Assembly (NCBI GenBank): GCA_016721195.1 | Contig: JADKIO010000009.1 | Location: 1 to 64,000, forward strand | From: Candidatus Geothrix skivensis | GTDB taxonomy: Bacteria; Acidobacteriota; Holophagae; Holophagales; Holophagaceae | Length of the DNA stretch: 64,000 nucleotides | Direction of reading: 5' to 3' | Shown here: piece by piece, positions 55,718-64,000 of the stretch | Numbering within the stretch: position 1 is the first letter of the stretch | Layout of the letters: each line of letters opens with the position of its first letter | Translations under genes and position numbers: made by a program | Notes under the pieces: model-generated | Told to the model about the DNA's origin: nothing | Database searches by the model: none | The model's input: the letters and a program-made list of their open reading frames with translations, nothing else

Positions 55718-57213
55718 CAGAACCCCCTCTGGGGCTGCTCGCGGAAACCAAAGCCCGCTGCACCCTTCTTTTCAAGCGGATTGGTGAGCACTTCCACCGC
55801 CTGTTCGCGGTGACTGGGTGGGATCACAAAGCGGTCTTCGTAGTTGCAGAGACTCGTCAAGCGGTAGATGGCCTCGGCCTGTTCGGTGGTGCAATCGGCC
55901 TCGCGGAGGCCGTCCAGGGCGACCTGCATCTCTACGTCCCCCACCGTCACCGCGCGCTTCCAAGTGCGAATGGCCATCATCTTCTTCATGGCATAGCGCA
56001 CAGGCGCCTCCTGCCCGGCCCCGAACAAGCTGGCCAAGTAGCTCATGGGCAGCCGCGCCTGATCCAGCGGGGCGAAGATCTCGTCCGTTGAGGTGGGGTT
56101 CAGGGCGATGCCGTTCTCCACCGAATACGTGACCGGTCCGAGGGCGGGCACGTAGAACAGGCTGGGGAAGGTGCGGAATTCCGGGTGGGGCGCCAGGGCC
56201 AGTCCCCACTCCTTGACGAACTTGTAGACGGGACTCTTCTGCGCGGCCTTGAGGATCTGCTCGGTGACGCCATTCTTCCGGGCGGACTCGATCACGGCAG
56301 GATCGAAGGGGTCCGCCAGCATGTCGCGGTGGGCGTCCACCAGCTCGGCATCGGGCCTTACCCCCGCTTCCTGGATCTTGTCCGCGTCGTAGAGCAGCAC
56401 CCCCATGTAACGGATGCGACCCACGCAGGAATGGAAGCAGGCCGGGGCTTGACCGGTTTCCACGCGGGGATAGCAGAGCAGGCACTTTTCGGACTTCCCC
56501 GTGCTCCAGTTGTAGAAGACCTTCTTGTAGGGGCACGCGGACACGCAGTAGCGCCAACCCCGGCAGACGTTCTGGTTGACGAGGACGATGCCATCCTCGC
56601 CCCGCTTGTAGATGGCGCCGCTGGGACAGGCGGCCACACAGGCGGGATTCGCACAGTGGTTGCAGATGCGCGGCAGGTAGAACATCACCAGCGTCTCGAT
56701 GCTGAGGAGTTGCAACCGCTGCTCCTCGGTCATGGCCGCCAGATTTGGATCATTGCGGGCATAGAGCGCGGAACCACCAAGATCATCGTCCCAGTTGGGG
56801 CCGGACTCGACGTCGATGTATTCGCCAGTGACCTTGCTGATGGGTATGGCCGTGGGCTGGTCGTCCAGCTCGGGACCGTTGAAGAGATCCTCATACCGGT
56901 AGGTCCATGGCTCGTAATACTCATCCATGGTGGGCAGGTCCGGCTGGTAGAAGATCTTCTGAAGGAACTTGCCCTTGCCTGTGAGGCGCAGTTCGAGCTT
57001 GCCATCCTTGACGATCCAGCCGCCCTTGTACTCGCCCTGGTCCTCCCACTTGGTGGGATAGCCGGTGCCGGGCTTGGTTTCGACGTTATTCCACCACATG
57101 TAGTCGGCGCCCTTGCGGTCGGTCCACACGTTCTTGCAGGCGATGGAGCAGGTGTGGCAGCCGATGCACTTGTCCAGGTGGAACACCATGGCGACTTGAG
57201 AGCGAATATCCAT
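55717..57213 (-). CDS. narH: Respiratory nitrate reductase beta subunit NarH
   Basis: 498 residues starting at ATG 57213 (MDIRSQVAMVFHLDKCIGCH). Four iron-sulfur clusters: CIGCHTCSIACKNVW, CNHCANPACVAACPSGAIYK, CRGWRYCVSACPYKKVFYNW (the tryptophan variant marking the 3Fe-4S cluster) and CLLCYPRVETGQAPAC...CVGR. Passes electrons from NarI haems to NarG. 11 bases after narG. Confidence 0.96.
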   Translation of the reverse strand: MDIRSQVAMVFHLDKCIGCHTCSIACKNVWTDRKGADYMWWNNVETKPGTGYPTKWEDQGEYKGGWIVKDGKLELRLTGKGKFLQKIFYQPDLPTMDEYYEPWTYRYEDLFNGPELDDQPTAIPISKVTGEYIDVESGPNWDDDLGGSALYARNDPNLAAMTEEQRLQLLSIETLVMFYLPRICNHCANPACVAACPSGAIYKRGEDGIVLVNQNVCRGWRYCVSACPYKKVFYNWSTGKSEKCLLCYPRVETGQAPACFHSCVGRIRYMGVLLYDADKIQEAGVRPDAELVDAHRDMLADPFDPAVIESARKNGVTEQILKAAQKSPVYKFVKEWGLALAPHPEFRTFPSLFYVPALGPVTYSVENGIALNPTSTDEIFAPLDQARLPMSYLASLFGAGQEAPVRYAMKKMMAIRTWKRAVTVGDVEMQVALDGLREADCTTEQAEAIYRLTSLCNYEDRFVIPPSHREQAVEVLTNPLEKKGAAGFGFREQPQRGF

Positions 57214-57224
57214 GAGGGTTCCTC

Positions 57225-60200
57225 CTACCAGACCAGTTGGCCGAGCTTGCGGACATAGACCACCGTTTCGCGGTTCACACCGGTGGGGCCCCAATAGTTG
57301 AAGTGGTAGCTGAACTGCCCATAGCCGCCGACCATGAGGTTGGGCTTGAGGCGGATGCGGGTCAGGCTGTTGTTCATACCCGCGCGCTTCATGCCCCGGA
57401 TGGGACTCTTGGGTACGCCATAGGTGCGCTCCGTCGCGTGGTACTGGATGCAGGCGCCCTTGGGGATGCGGGCGCTGACACAGGCCCGCGTGACCACCAC
57501 GCCGTTGTCGTTGTGGACCTCCACCCAATCGTTGTCCTTCAATCCCACGGAAGCGGCATCCTCCTCGCTGAGCCAGAGGGGATCGCACCCCCGCGAGAGC
57601 GTGGTCATGCGTTCCGTATCCCCGTACGTCGAGTGAATGTGCCACTTGCCATGGGGGGTCAGGTAGTTCAGCGCCAGTGTCTTGCCTTCGCGCTTGGAGC
57701 AGCGCAAATCCCCGAGCACCTGGGCCGGAGGCGTCGGCTTGTAGGTTGGCAGGTGTTCGCCAAAGGCGAGATAGCCTTCATGATCCAGGTAGCAGGACTG
57801 GCGACCCGTCAGCGTCCGCCAGGGCACCATGCGCTCCACGTTGTAGGTGAAGGCCGAGTAGGGCCGCTTCTCATCCACAAGGCCCGACCAGCAGGGGCTG
57901 TTCAGCACGCGCCGGGGCTGGGATAGCAGATCCTTGAAGGTGTACTTGATGCCGCGGTACGGCTCGGCGAGATCCTTCAACGGCAGGCCCGTGCGGCCTT
58001 CCATGAACTCGTAGGCCCGGTAGGCCAGTTCGCCGTTGGTCTCGGGCGAGAGATGCAGCAGCACGTTGGCAGCCTCCATGTCCTCTTCGAGGCTGGGGCG
58101 TTTCTGACCCTCGATCATCACCGTGGGATGGGTTTCGAGCATGCGGTCGTAGATGTCCTTGATGGGGTACTTCACACCGTGAGCGCCCAGGCCCTGTTCC
58201 CGGACATTCGGCCCCAGGGAGATGAACTGATCGTAGAGCTTGGTGTAATCGCGGGTGATGACGGCCAGACTCGGCATGGTCTTGCCCGGAATGGCCTCGC
58301 ATTCGCCGGCCATCCAGTCCCGGATGTGGGGCTGGGCGATCTCGCCGATGCTGTCGTGGGCCAGCGGGCTCGAGACGATGTCCTCGATGGGGTTGGGCAG
58401 GTGCTTGGCCGACAGCTCGCTGACAGTCTTCGCCATCCCCTTGAAGATGTCCCAATCGCTCTTGGATTCCCAGCAGGGCGGAACTGCCGCCGACAGGGGA
58501 TTGATGAAGCTGTGCATGTCCGTGGAATTGAGATCCGTCTTCTCATACCAAGTGGCGGTAGGCAGCACGATGTCGCTGTAAAGGGCCGAGGTGTCCATTC
58601 GGAAGTTGATGTCCACCACCAGGTCCATCTTTCCCGTGACCGTGGGGCGCCACACAACATCTTTCAGCGTGCCTTCGGCCACCTCGTCGGCGATGGCATT
58701 GGTGTGGGTGCCGAGGTAGTGCTTGAGGAAGAATTCGTGGCCCTTGGCCGAGGTACCGATGGCATTGCCGCGCCAGATGTACCAGACGCGGGGCCAATTC
58801 TCGGCGGCATCTGGATCCTCGATGGAGAACCGAAGATCCTTCTTCTTCAGGCGGTCCACGGTGCTGGCGATGATGGCTGCGTTGTCCTTGGCGCCCGCCT
58901 TGCGGGCATCGGCCACGACTTGCATGGGATTCTCGTTGTATTGGGGGAAGTAGGGCAGCCAGCCACTGCGCACGGCGCGGGTCTGCATGTTCATGCAGTG
59001 GCCCTCCACCAGCTCACTGCCATCCGGGACCGTGTTGTATTCCTTGAATTCCTTCTCGTAGCGCCACTGGTCGCTGTTCACGTAGTGCCAGCTTGGAGCG
59101 TTCTGGAGCCGGTTCACGGAGACCCAGTCCTTGGCCAGAGCGATGGCACTCCAGGAGGCCACCGGGGCCAACTTTTCCTGGCCGACGTAGTGGGCGAGGC
59201 CGCCGCCGTTGGTGCCGATGCACCCGCAGAACACGAGGGCGTGCTGGGCGGCCCGGTAGATCAGGTTGTTGTGGTACCAGTGGTTGATGCCGGCGCCGAT
59301 GATGACCGTGCACTTGCCCTTGGTCAGCTCGGCGGTGTGAGCCCATTCGCGGGCGAAGCGGAGCACGTTGTCGCGGGACAGCCCCGTGTGCTTCTCCTGC
59401 CAGGCGGGCGTGTAGACCCCGGAGGCGTCGTTGTAGTCCTTCGGGTAGGCGCCAGGCAAATCACGATCCACGCCAAACTGGGCCATGAGGAGGTCGTAGA
59501 CCGTGGTCACAGGAACCGAGCTTCCATCCGCCAGACGGATGTGTCTCACGGGAACACCCCGGAAGAGCGTCTTCCCGTCTGCAAAATCGTCGAACTGGAC
59601 CTGCTCCGTCTCACGGCCAAGCATTGTCAGCGCCGGATCGATGGGGCTATCGTCCTTGCCGTCCTGAAGCAACAGGTTCCACTCACCCTGCTTCGTGCTC
59701 CAGCGCTGACCCATGGCTCCCTTGGGCATCTTGGGCGCGCCAGAGGGGTGGTCCCACATGAGGAACTTCCATTCGCCATGTTCTTCCTCGGCGTACTTTT
59801 CGAGGCGACCCGCCCGCAGTAGCTGGCCGGGGCGGTAGCCGCCCTCAATCGGTGTCAGTTCAACAAGGAAGGGACCATCCGTGTATTTCTTCTGGTAGTC
59901 CAGGAAGAAGGGCACCTGCTTCTGATGGTGGAATTCCGTGAGGATGACGTGGTTCACGGCCATCCAGAAAGCGCCATCCTGGCCCTGATGCACCGGCATC
60001 CACTCGTCGGCGTACTTGGCCACCTGGTTGAAGTCAGGGCTGAAGACCACCATCTTGGTACCGTTGTGGCGCGATTCCGCCGCGAAGTGGCAGTCAGGTG
60101 TGCGCGTCATGTTCAGGTTGCTGCCCATGACCGCGAGGAACTTCGCGTTGTACCAATCCGCGCTCTCCTGCACGTCGGTCTGCTCGCCCCACATTTCGGG

Positions 60201-60851
60201 GCTGCTGGGCGGCAGGTCACAGTACCAGTCGTAGAAGCTAAGGTTGGTGCCGCCCATGAGCTGGATGAAGCGCGAGCCTGCGGCGTAGCTCAGCATGGAC
60301 ATGGCGGGAATGGGACTGAAGCCCGCGATGCGATCGGGGCCGTGGGTCTTGATGGTGTGGATGTTGGCCGCAGCCATGAGCTCGTTTACCTGCTCCCAGG
60401 AGGCGCGGCGGAAGCCTCCCTTCCCCCGGGCCTGTTGATAGCGCGCCCGCTTGACCGGATCGTTCTGGATACTGGCCCAGGCAGCGACAGGATCCTGATC
60501 CTTGCCCTTGGCCTCGTTCCAGAGGTCCATCAGCGCCCCGCGCATGTAGGGGAACTTCACGCGGAGGGGGCTGTAGAGGTACCAGGAGAAGCTGATGCCG
60601 CGCTGGCAGCCACGCGGCTCATAGGGCGGGACCGTCTCATCCAGGAGCGGGTAGTCCACCACCTGCATCTCCCAGGTGACGATGCCTTCCTTGACGTAGA
60701 TGTTCCAGCCGCAACTGCCAGTGCAGTTCACGCCGTGGGTGCTGCGCACCACCTTGTCGTGCGCCCAGCGGTTCCGGTAGAACTCCTCCCAGGTGCGGGT
60801 TTCGGGGTCTACGATGTCGGTGATCCAGTGGCTTTGCTTACGCTCGGTCAT
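57225..60851 (-). CDS. narG: Respiratory nitrate reductase alpha subunit NarG
   Basis: 1208 residues from ATG 60851 (MTERKQSHWITDIVDPETRT). The FS0 cluster uses the histidine/cysteines in STHGVNCTGSCGWNIYVKEG, and PRGCQRGISFSWYLYSPLRV follows. The Mo-aspartate block is SFYDWYCDLPPSSPEMWGEQ. No Tat signal, so it faces the cytoplasm and reduces nitrate to nitrite with bis-MGD. 26 bases after the cytochrome c gene. GC-rich and intact. Confidence 0.97.
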   Translation of the reverse strand: MTERKQSHWITDIVDPETRTWEEFYRNRWAHDKVVRSTHGVNCTGSCGWNIYVKEGIVTWEMQVVDYPLLDETVPPYEPRGCQRGISFSWYLYSPLRVKFPYMRGALMDLWNEAKGKDQDPVAAWASIQNDPVKRARYQQARGKGGFRRASWEQVNELMAAANIHTIKTHGPDRIAGFSPIPAMSMLSYAAGSRFIQLMGGTNLSFYDWYCDLPPSSPEMWGEQTDVQESADWYNAKFLAVMGSNLNMTRTPDCHFAAESRHNGTKMVVFSPDFNQVAKYADEWMPVHQGQDGAFWMAVNHVILTEFHHQKQVPFFLDYQKKYTDGPFLVELTPIEGGYRPGQLLRAGRLEKYAEEEHGEWKFLMWDHPSGAPKMPKGAMGQRWSTKQGEWNLLLQDGKDDSPIDPALTMLGRETEQVQFDDFADGKTLFRGVPVRHIRLADGSSVPVTTVYDLLMAQFGVDRDLPGAYPKDYNDASGVYTPAWQEKHTGLSRDNVLRFAREWAHTAELTKGKCTVIIGAGINHWYHNNLIYRAAQHALVFCGCIGTNGGGLAHYVGQEKLAPVASWSAIALAKDWVSVNRLQNAPSWHYVNSDQWRYEKEFKEYNTVPDGSELVEGHCMNMQTRAVRSGWLPYFPQYNENPMQVVADARKAGAKDNAAIIASTVDRLKKKDLRFSIEDPDAAENWPRVWYIWRGNAIGTSAKGHEFFLKHYLGTHTNAIADEVAEGTLKDVVWRPTVTGKMDLVVDINFRMDTSALYSDIVLPTATWYEKTDLNSTDMHSFINPLSAAVPPCWESKSDWDIFKGMAKTVSELSAKHLPNPIEDIVSSPLAHDSIGEIAQPHIRDWMAGECEAIPGKTMPSLAVITRDYTKLYDQFISLGPNVREQGLGAHGVKYPIKDIYDRMLETHPTVMIEGQKRPSLEEDMEAANVLLHLSPETNGELAYRAYEFMEGRTGLPLKDLAEPYRGIKYTFKDLLSQPRRVLNSPCWSGLVDEKRPYSAFTYNVERMVPWRTLTGRQSCYLDHEGYLAFGEHLPTYKPTPPAQVLGDLRCSKREGKTLALNYLTPHGKWHIHSTYGDTERMTTLSRGCDPLWLSEEDAASVGLKDNDWVEVHNDNGVVVTRACVSARIPKGACIQYHATERTYGVPKSPIRGMKRAGMNNSLTRIRLKPNLMVGGYGQFSYHFNYWGPTGVNRETVVYVRKLGQLVW

Positions 60852-60877
60852 GGTGATTCCGTCTCCTCGTGTCTGGA

Positions 60878-61687
60878 TCAGGCTCTTGGCTTCAGGTTCT
60901 TGCGCACGCCCTTCAATCGCTTCCGGCCCAGGTGGCCCCCCAGCAGCATTCCCCCCACCAGGCCAACAACGCCGAGCACGGGGAAGACCACATCGCGTTG
61001 ATCCGGCGGCTGGGAGCCCACGCTCTTCAGAAAGCTGGCCACTTGGAAGGCTTCCTCGGCGCTGGCTGGGGTCTTCGCGAACACACCCTGCATGGTGGGG
61101 AAGGACGGGTTCTCGATGACCCCCGCCAAGCCGGCCCCGTATTTGGCGGTCGCACCGGTCAGGTCCGGTCCCAGCCACCCACCGCCCCAGCCGCCCACAC
61201 CCTGAGCGCGGTGGCAGGACATGCAGGAAGGGGCCCCGGATTTGAAACGCCGATCCCCTGTGAAGTAGAGCCTGCCGTTGCGGATGTCTTCAGGGGTCGC
61301 GGGCCGTGAAATCGCCGCCGTGCCCAGAGCCTTGCCCTGGGCACTGTAATCATCGATCAACTTCAACAAAGCCTGAGCTTCCGGAACCGTCACCCCGAGG
61401 TCCGGCATCCTCACGCCGTTGAACTCGCGCAGCAGGGTCGTGGCGGTGGGATCTCCCCCATCGATCATGGCTGCGGCCCCGGTGATGAACTTGGTGGACC
61501 AGTCATGAGGGCGGCGCTTGCCCAGATCCTTCAGGTCCGGCCCCACCTTTTTGCCCGCACCAATGGTGTGGCAGCTCATGCAGCTCTTCCGGAACTGGGT
61601 TTCAGCATCCTGGCCGGCCAGGGGCTGTGCCAGAGGGAGCAACAGGGCTGACAGCAGAATCAGTCGTGGCGCGGTTCGGGGAAACAC
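60878..61687 (-). CDS. Dihaem cytochrome c with C-terminal membrane anchor (NarC-like)
   Basis: 269 residues. Signal peptide (LILLSALLLPLAQPLAGQ), two CMSCH haem sites (about residues 36 and 155), and a C-terminal helix (VVFPVLGVVGLVGGMLLGGH) followed by lysine/arginine, so a periplasmic domain anchored from the C-terminus. First gene of the nar-act operon, the position of narC in Thermus narCGHJI, though sequence similarity to NarC cannot be judged here. Could carry electrons between ACIII and NarI or an oxidase. Confidence 0.85.
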   Translation of the reverse strand: MFPRTAPRLILLSALLLPLAQPLAGQDAETQFRKSCMSCHTIGAGKKVGPDLKDLGKRRPHDWSTKFITGAAAMIDGGDPTATTLLREFNGVRMPDLGVTVPEAQALLKLIDDYSAQGKALGTAAISRPATPEDIRNGRLYFTGDRRFKSGAPSCMSCHRAQGVGGWGGGWLGPDLTGATAKYGAGLAGVIENPSFPTMQGVFAKTPASAEEAFQVASFLKSVGSQPPDQRDVVFPVLGVVGLVGGMLLGGHLGRKRLKGVRKNLKPRA

Positions 61688-62048
61688 GACACCTCCTCTA
61701 GGGAGTGCCCGCGTCTGGCGCGAGCATATTTAGGATGTATGAATCGGAAATAGTGCCCAAGTATGTGCCGCGTATATCGAACTGCGCAAGGGGGTAGTCC
61801 ATGAAAATATGTGAATTGTGACAATTTAACAAATACAGTTATATTTTAGGTTATACGTATTTGTTTGATAGATCCGGTGTGTTGTCCCCCGAAATTCGGG
61901 ATTCAGTCCCACGCCGCCTGAATGCGTGGCCCAGGATGGGGTTCTCTCCAGACAGGTTGAAAAATAAGCAAAATTGGCCCTGGATCACCGTAATGGTCGT
62001 GACTATATTCGGATGACTTAATCCTTTTAATGTCCATCTGGATGGTCC
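61688..62048. promoter_or_regulatory. Divergent regulatory region of nar-act operon and Rrf2 gene, with a palindrome
   Basis: 361 bases without a gene, AT-rich in the middle. AATTGT-G-ACAATT (61814-61826) is a perfect 13-base palindrome resembling part of CRP/FNR-superfamily sites but lacking the TTGAT core. This interval must hold the promoter of the ~14-kb nar-act operon. Confidence 0.5.
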
Positions 62049-62534
62049 ATGCAGCATTCCGAGCTTGGCTTTGCCCCTTCGCGCAGCATCTTCCACACGC
62101 CGACCCGGTATGCGCTCCAGGTTCTCGTCCGACTTCCCAGTGATGGCACCTATCGCCTGGCCCGCTGTCTGGCTGCCGACCTCGAGCTTCCCGGCCCCTA
62201 CCTGGCCAAGATCCTCCAGATCCTCAGCCAATGTGGAATCCTGGAATCGCATCGAGGACCCGCCGGCGGGTTCCGCCTGCATCGGGCGCCAGAGGACATC
62301 ACCCTCAAGGAGGTCGTCGTGGCCATGGAGGGTCCCGAACCCTTTGGGGACTGCCTCCTAGGTCACCACGGAGGGAAGGATGGGTGTCATTGCCCCATCC
62401 GCCCGGCCTGGGATGTCCTTCAGAACCAGCTTACGGCCTTTATGGCCGAAACCACCTTGCAGGATCTAAAGGTATCTCACGACTTGTCTAGTATTTCCGA
62501 TGAACCAGACCGTCCAGATGCGGTGCCCGTTTAA
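62049..62534 (+). CDS. Rrf2 family regulator upstream of narK
   Basis: 161 residues. Winged helix (HTPTRYALQVLVRLPSDGTY, LELPGPYLAKILQILSQCGI, SHRGPAGGFRLHRAPEDITL) with a cysteine-rich loop (DCLLGHHGGKDGCHCPIRPAW) similar to the Rrf2 at 42022. Iron-sulfur-based NO or redox sensing is likely. It sits between nar-act and narK, so it probably controls one or both. Confidence 0.88.
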   Translation: MQHSELGFAPSRSIFHTPTRYALQVLVRLPSDGTYRLARCLAADLELPGPYLAKILQILSQCGILESHRGPAGGFRLHRAPEDITLKEVVVAMEGPEPFGDCLLGHHGGKDGCHCPIRPAWDVLQNQLTAFMAETTLQDLKVSHDLSSISDEPDRPDAVPV

Positions 62535-62548
62535 TTATTTATGAACGC

Positions 62549-62562
62549 GTGATCCGAATCAC
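62549..62562 (+). promoter_or_regulatory. FNR/DNR-type binding site upstream of narK
   Basis: GTGAT-CCGA-ATCAC, a perfect palindrome carrying the TGAT-N4-ATCA core of FNR/DNR sites, centred about 75 bases before the narK start. Supports oxygen- or NO-responsive control of nitrate uptake by an FNR-family protein encoded elsewhere. Confidence 0.7.
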
Positions 62563-62630
62563 TTCCAGTGGCTGGGGGTCTGTTTTGATTTAGGATTGAT
62601 CTATCCGATTTTTCAACCCTCGGAGCCACC

Positions 62631-64000
62631 ATGTCGGAACGATCCCAAGCTTACACAGCCCTGGCCATGAGCACCTTGGCCTTCACTCTGTGTTTCGCCG
62701 TCTGGACGCTCAACGGCGTCCTCGTCACCTTCCTGGTGGAGAACGGTCTTTTCCGTTGGGACACGGCCCAGATCGGCTGGCTCATTGGGATCCCCGTGCT
62801 CACGGGCTCCGTCATGCGGTTGCCCGTGGGCCTGCTCACCGATCGCTTTGGCGGGCGCAAGGTCTACACGATCCTCCTGCTCTTGGCCGCCCTGCCCACC
62901 TGGTTGCTAGGCAGTGTCCATGACTACCAGGGCTTCCTGTTCGCCTCCCTGGGCTTCGGTCTGTCCGGCGCGGCCTTCGCGGTGGGCATCGCCTATTCCA
63001 GTGTCTGGTTCAGCAAAGCCCGTCAAGGCACGGCCCTGGGCATCTTCGGCGCAGGCAATGCCGGTTCCGCGATCACCAGCATGGGCGCACCGCTCCTTCT
63101 GAAAAAACTCACCGCCGGCGGGACGAACCTGGAAGCCTGGCGGATGCTGCCAAAGATCTACGCCATCGTGCTGCTCGTCATGGCTGTGGCCTTCTTCCTC
63201 TTCACCCAGGAGAAGAAGGCCGAAGGAGCGAAGGACCGGTCCTTCGCCCAGATGTTGACCCCGTTGCGGAACGTTCGTGTCTGGCGTTTTGGGCTCTACT
63301 ACTTCCTGGTCTTCGGCTGTTTCGTAGCCTTGGCCCAGTGGCTGATCCCTTACTATGTGGGCGTCTACGGCATGAGCCTGGTCATGGCAGGACTCCTGGC
63401 CTCCCTGTTCAGCCTGCCCTCCGGCCTCATCCGCGCCGCTGGCGGCTGGATGTCGGACCGATTCGGGGCCCGAACGGTCATGTACTGGACCTTCGGCCTC
63501 AGCATCTTTGCCTGTGCGGCGCTCATGGTCCCGCGCATGTCCATCGAAAGCCCGGGGCCATCCGTGCTGGCTCAGATCGGCGGTGTGGTGACCGCAGTCA
63601 GCGCTGAACACATCACAGTAGGCGATACGACCTATCCCCTGCGGACCAAGGGTGCGGAACCGGACACTCGGAACGACCAGATGCTGGTGTTCCCTCAGAG
63701 CCGGTTCTGGCAGACCCCCGTGGTGAAAGTAGGCGACCGGGTGAAGAAGAAGCAATTGCTGGCCTCAGGTACCACGCATGTGTTCTTCCAGGCCAATGTG
63801 TGGATCTTCACTTTCCTGGTGTTCATGGTGGGAATCGTCTGGGGAATCGGGAAGGCCGCGGTCTATCGCTACATCCCTGACTACTTCCCCGATGAAGTGG
63901 GGGTGGTCGGCGGCATCGTGGGTGTGATCGGTGGGCTGGGTGGATTCGCGGGTCCCATCCTCTTTGGCTACCTCCTGAAGGCCACAGGGCTCTGGACGAC
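62631..64000 (+). CDS. narK: NarK-type nitrate/nitrite MFS transporter with inserted domain (partial, runs off window)
   Basis: At least 456 residues, open at the window end. ATG 62631 after GGAG. N-terminal NarK pattern (LCFAVWTLNGVLVTFLVENG, GSVMRLPVGLLTDRFGGRKV), nitrate signatures GIFGAGNAGSAITSMGAPLL and GVVGGIVGVIGGLGGFAGPI. Between two helices, residues ~305-380 form a soluble insert (VLAQIGGVVTAVSAEHITVG ... VKVGDRVKKKQLLASGTTHV) with the look of a small beta-barrel/biotinyl-like fold. Imports nitrate or exchanges nitrite for the nar enzyme. Confidence 0.93.
   Translation, partial: MSERSQAYTALAMSTLAFTLCFAVWTLNGVLVTFLVENGLFRWDTAQIGWLIGIPVLTGSVMRLPVGLLTDRFGGRKVYTILLLLAALPTWLLGSVHDYQGFLFASLGFGLSGAAFAVGIAYSSVWFSKARQGTALGIFGAGNAGSAITSMGAPLLLKKLTAGGTNLEAWRMLPKIYAIVLLVMAVAFFLFTQEKKAEGAKDRSFAQMLTPLRNVRVWRFGLYYFLVFGCFVALAQWLIPYYVGVYGMSLVMAGLLASLFSLPSGLIRAAGGWMSDRFGARTVMYWTFGLSIFACAALMVPRMSIESPGPSVLAQIGGVVTAVSAEHITVGDTTYPLRTKGAEPDTRNDQMLVFPQSRFWQTPVVKVGDRVKKKQLLASGTTHVFFQANVWIFTFLVFMVGIVWGIGKAAVYRYIPDYFPDEVGVVGGIVGVIGGLGGFAGPILFGYLLKATGLWT

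Noticed and set aside
58053..59822. Long antisense ORF opposite narG (589 codons)
   Set aside because: Shadow frame; narG is intact and conserved on the other strand.

Overview
The window looks like a high-GC chromosomal segment from an anaerobically respiring bacterium. Closely packed NarGHJI, alternative complex III, quinol-type NO reductase and Geothrix/Holophaga-like protein sequences suggest Acidobacteriota (Holophagae). That assignment is inferred from protein character, not from a marker tree.

Layout. (1) 1-7.3 kb: housekeeping and resistance-type genes (BlaI/BlaR1 pair, DinG-like helicase, RlmH, a lipoprotein, a YcxB-like protein, 3-methyladenine glycosylase). Nearly all are interrupted by 1-2 base frame changes, which points to poor local sequence quality rather than mass gene decay. 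(2) 7.3-8.1 kb: a tautomerase and an intact tmRNA gene (ssrA) with a readable tag (ANDNFELALAA) and a terminator. (3) 8.2-18.7 kb: DinB polymerase, then a defence island on the minus strand. It is a type I restriction-modification operon hsdR-hsdS-[OLD nuclease]-hsdM with overlapping genes, followed by an LRAT-fold protein and a DUF4365 protein. (4) 18.7-22.3 kb: a gene-poor stretch with an AT-rich patch, then a Phd antitoxin next to an internally deleted zeta-toxin-like kinase and an XRE regulator. (5) 22.4-28.2 kb: an unfamiliar module. A ClpB-like single-ring AAA+ protein and a soluble FtsH-like AAA+/M41 protease are followed by a RadC homologue that has lost its metal motif. The set is bracketed by two tiny paralogous peptides sharing a PTC-x2-LDDV-x-DP motif and by two similar ~35-bp sequences. 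This is the best candidate for an undescribed system.

(6) 28.3-30.8 kb: a flavin-binding PPOX-fold protein, 6-phosphogluconate dehydrogenase, a cupin and a hemerythrin. (7) 30.8-41.9 kb: a TetR-led minus-strand cluster (TetR, cupin, DUF6448, NDH-2, quinol NO reductase) diverges from a paralogous TetR leading an ABC efflux operon. The two promoters have near-identical architecture with the same operator, so the two regulators probably cross-talk. VIT-like, MobB and CopD-like genes follow. (8) 42.0-47.3 kb: an Rrf2 regulator and a five-gene plus-strand operon for a NasA/NapA-clade molybdoenzyme with ferredoxin, Rieske and cytochrome-b-like membrane subunits. (9) 47.3-61.7 kb: a single minus-strand operon, cytochrome c-narGHJI-actA-actB-actC-actDE-actF. 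It joins respiratory nitrate reductase to a complete alternative complex III. (10) 61.7-64.0 kb: a second Rrf2 regulator, an FNR-type box and narK, which runs off the window.

Functionally, regions 7-10 form an anaerobic nitrogen-oxide respiration block: nitrate import, two molybdoenzymes, quinol/cytochrome c exchange, NO detoxification, a molybdenum-cofactor gene and NO/redox-sensing regulators. Regions 3-5 are an accessory defence and mobile block downstream of ssrA.
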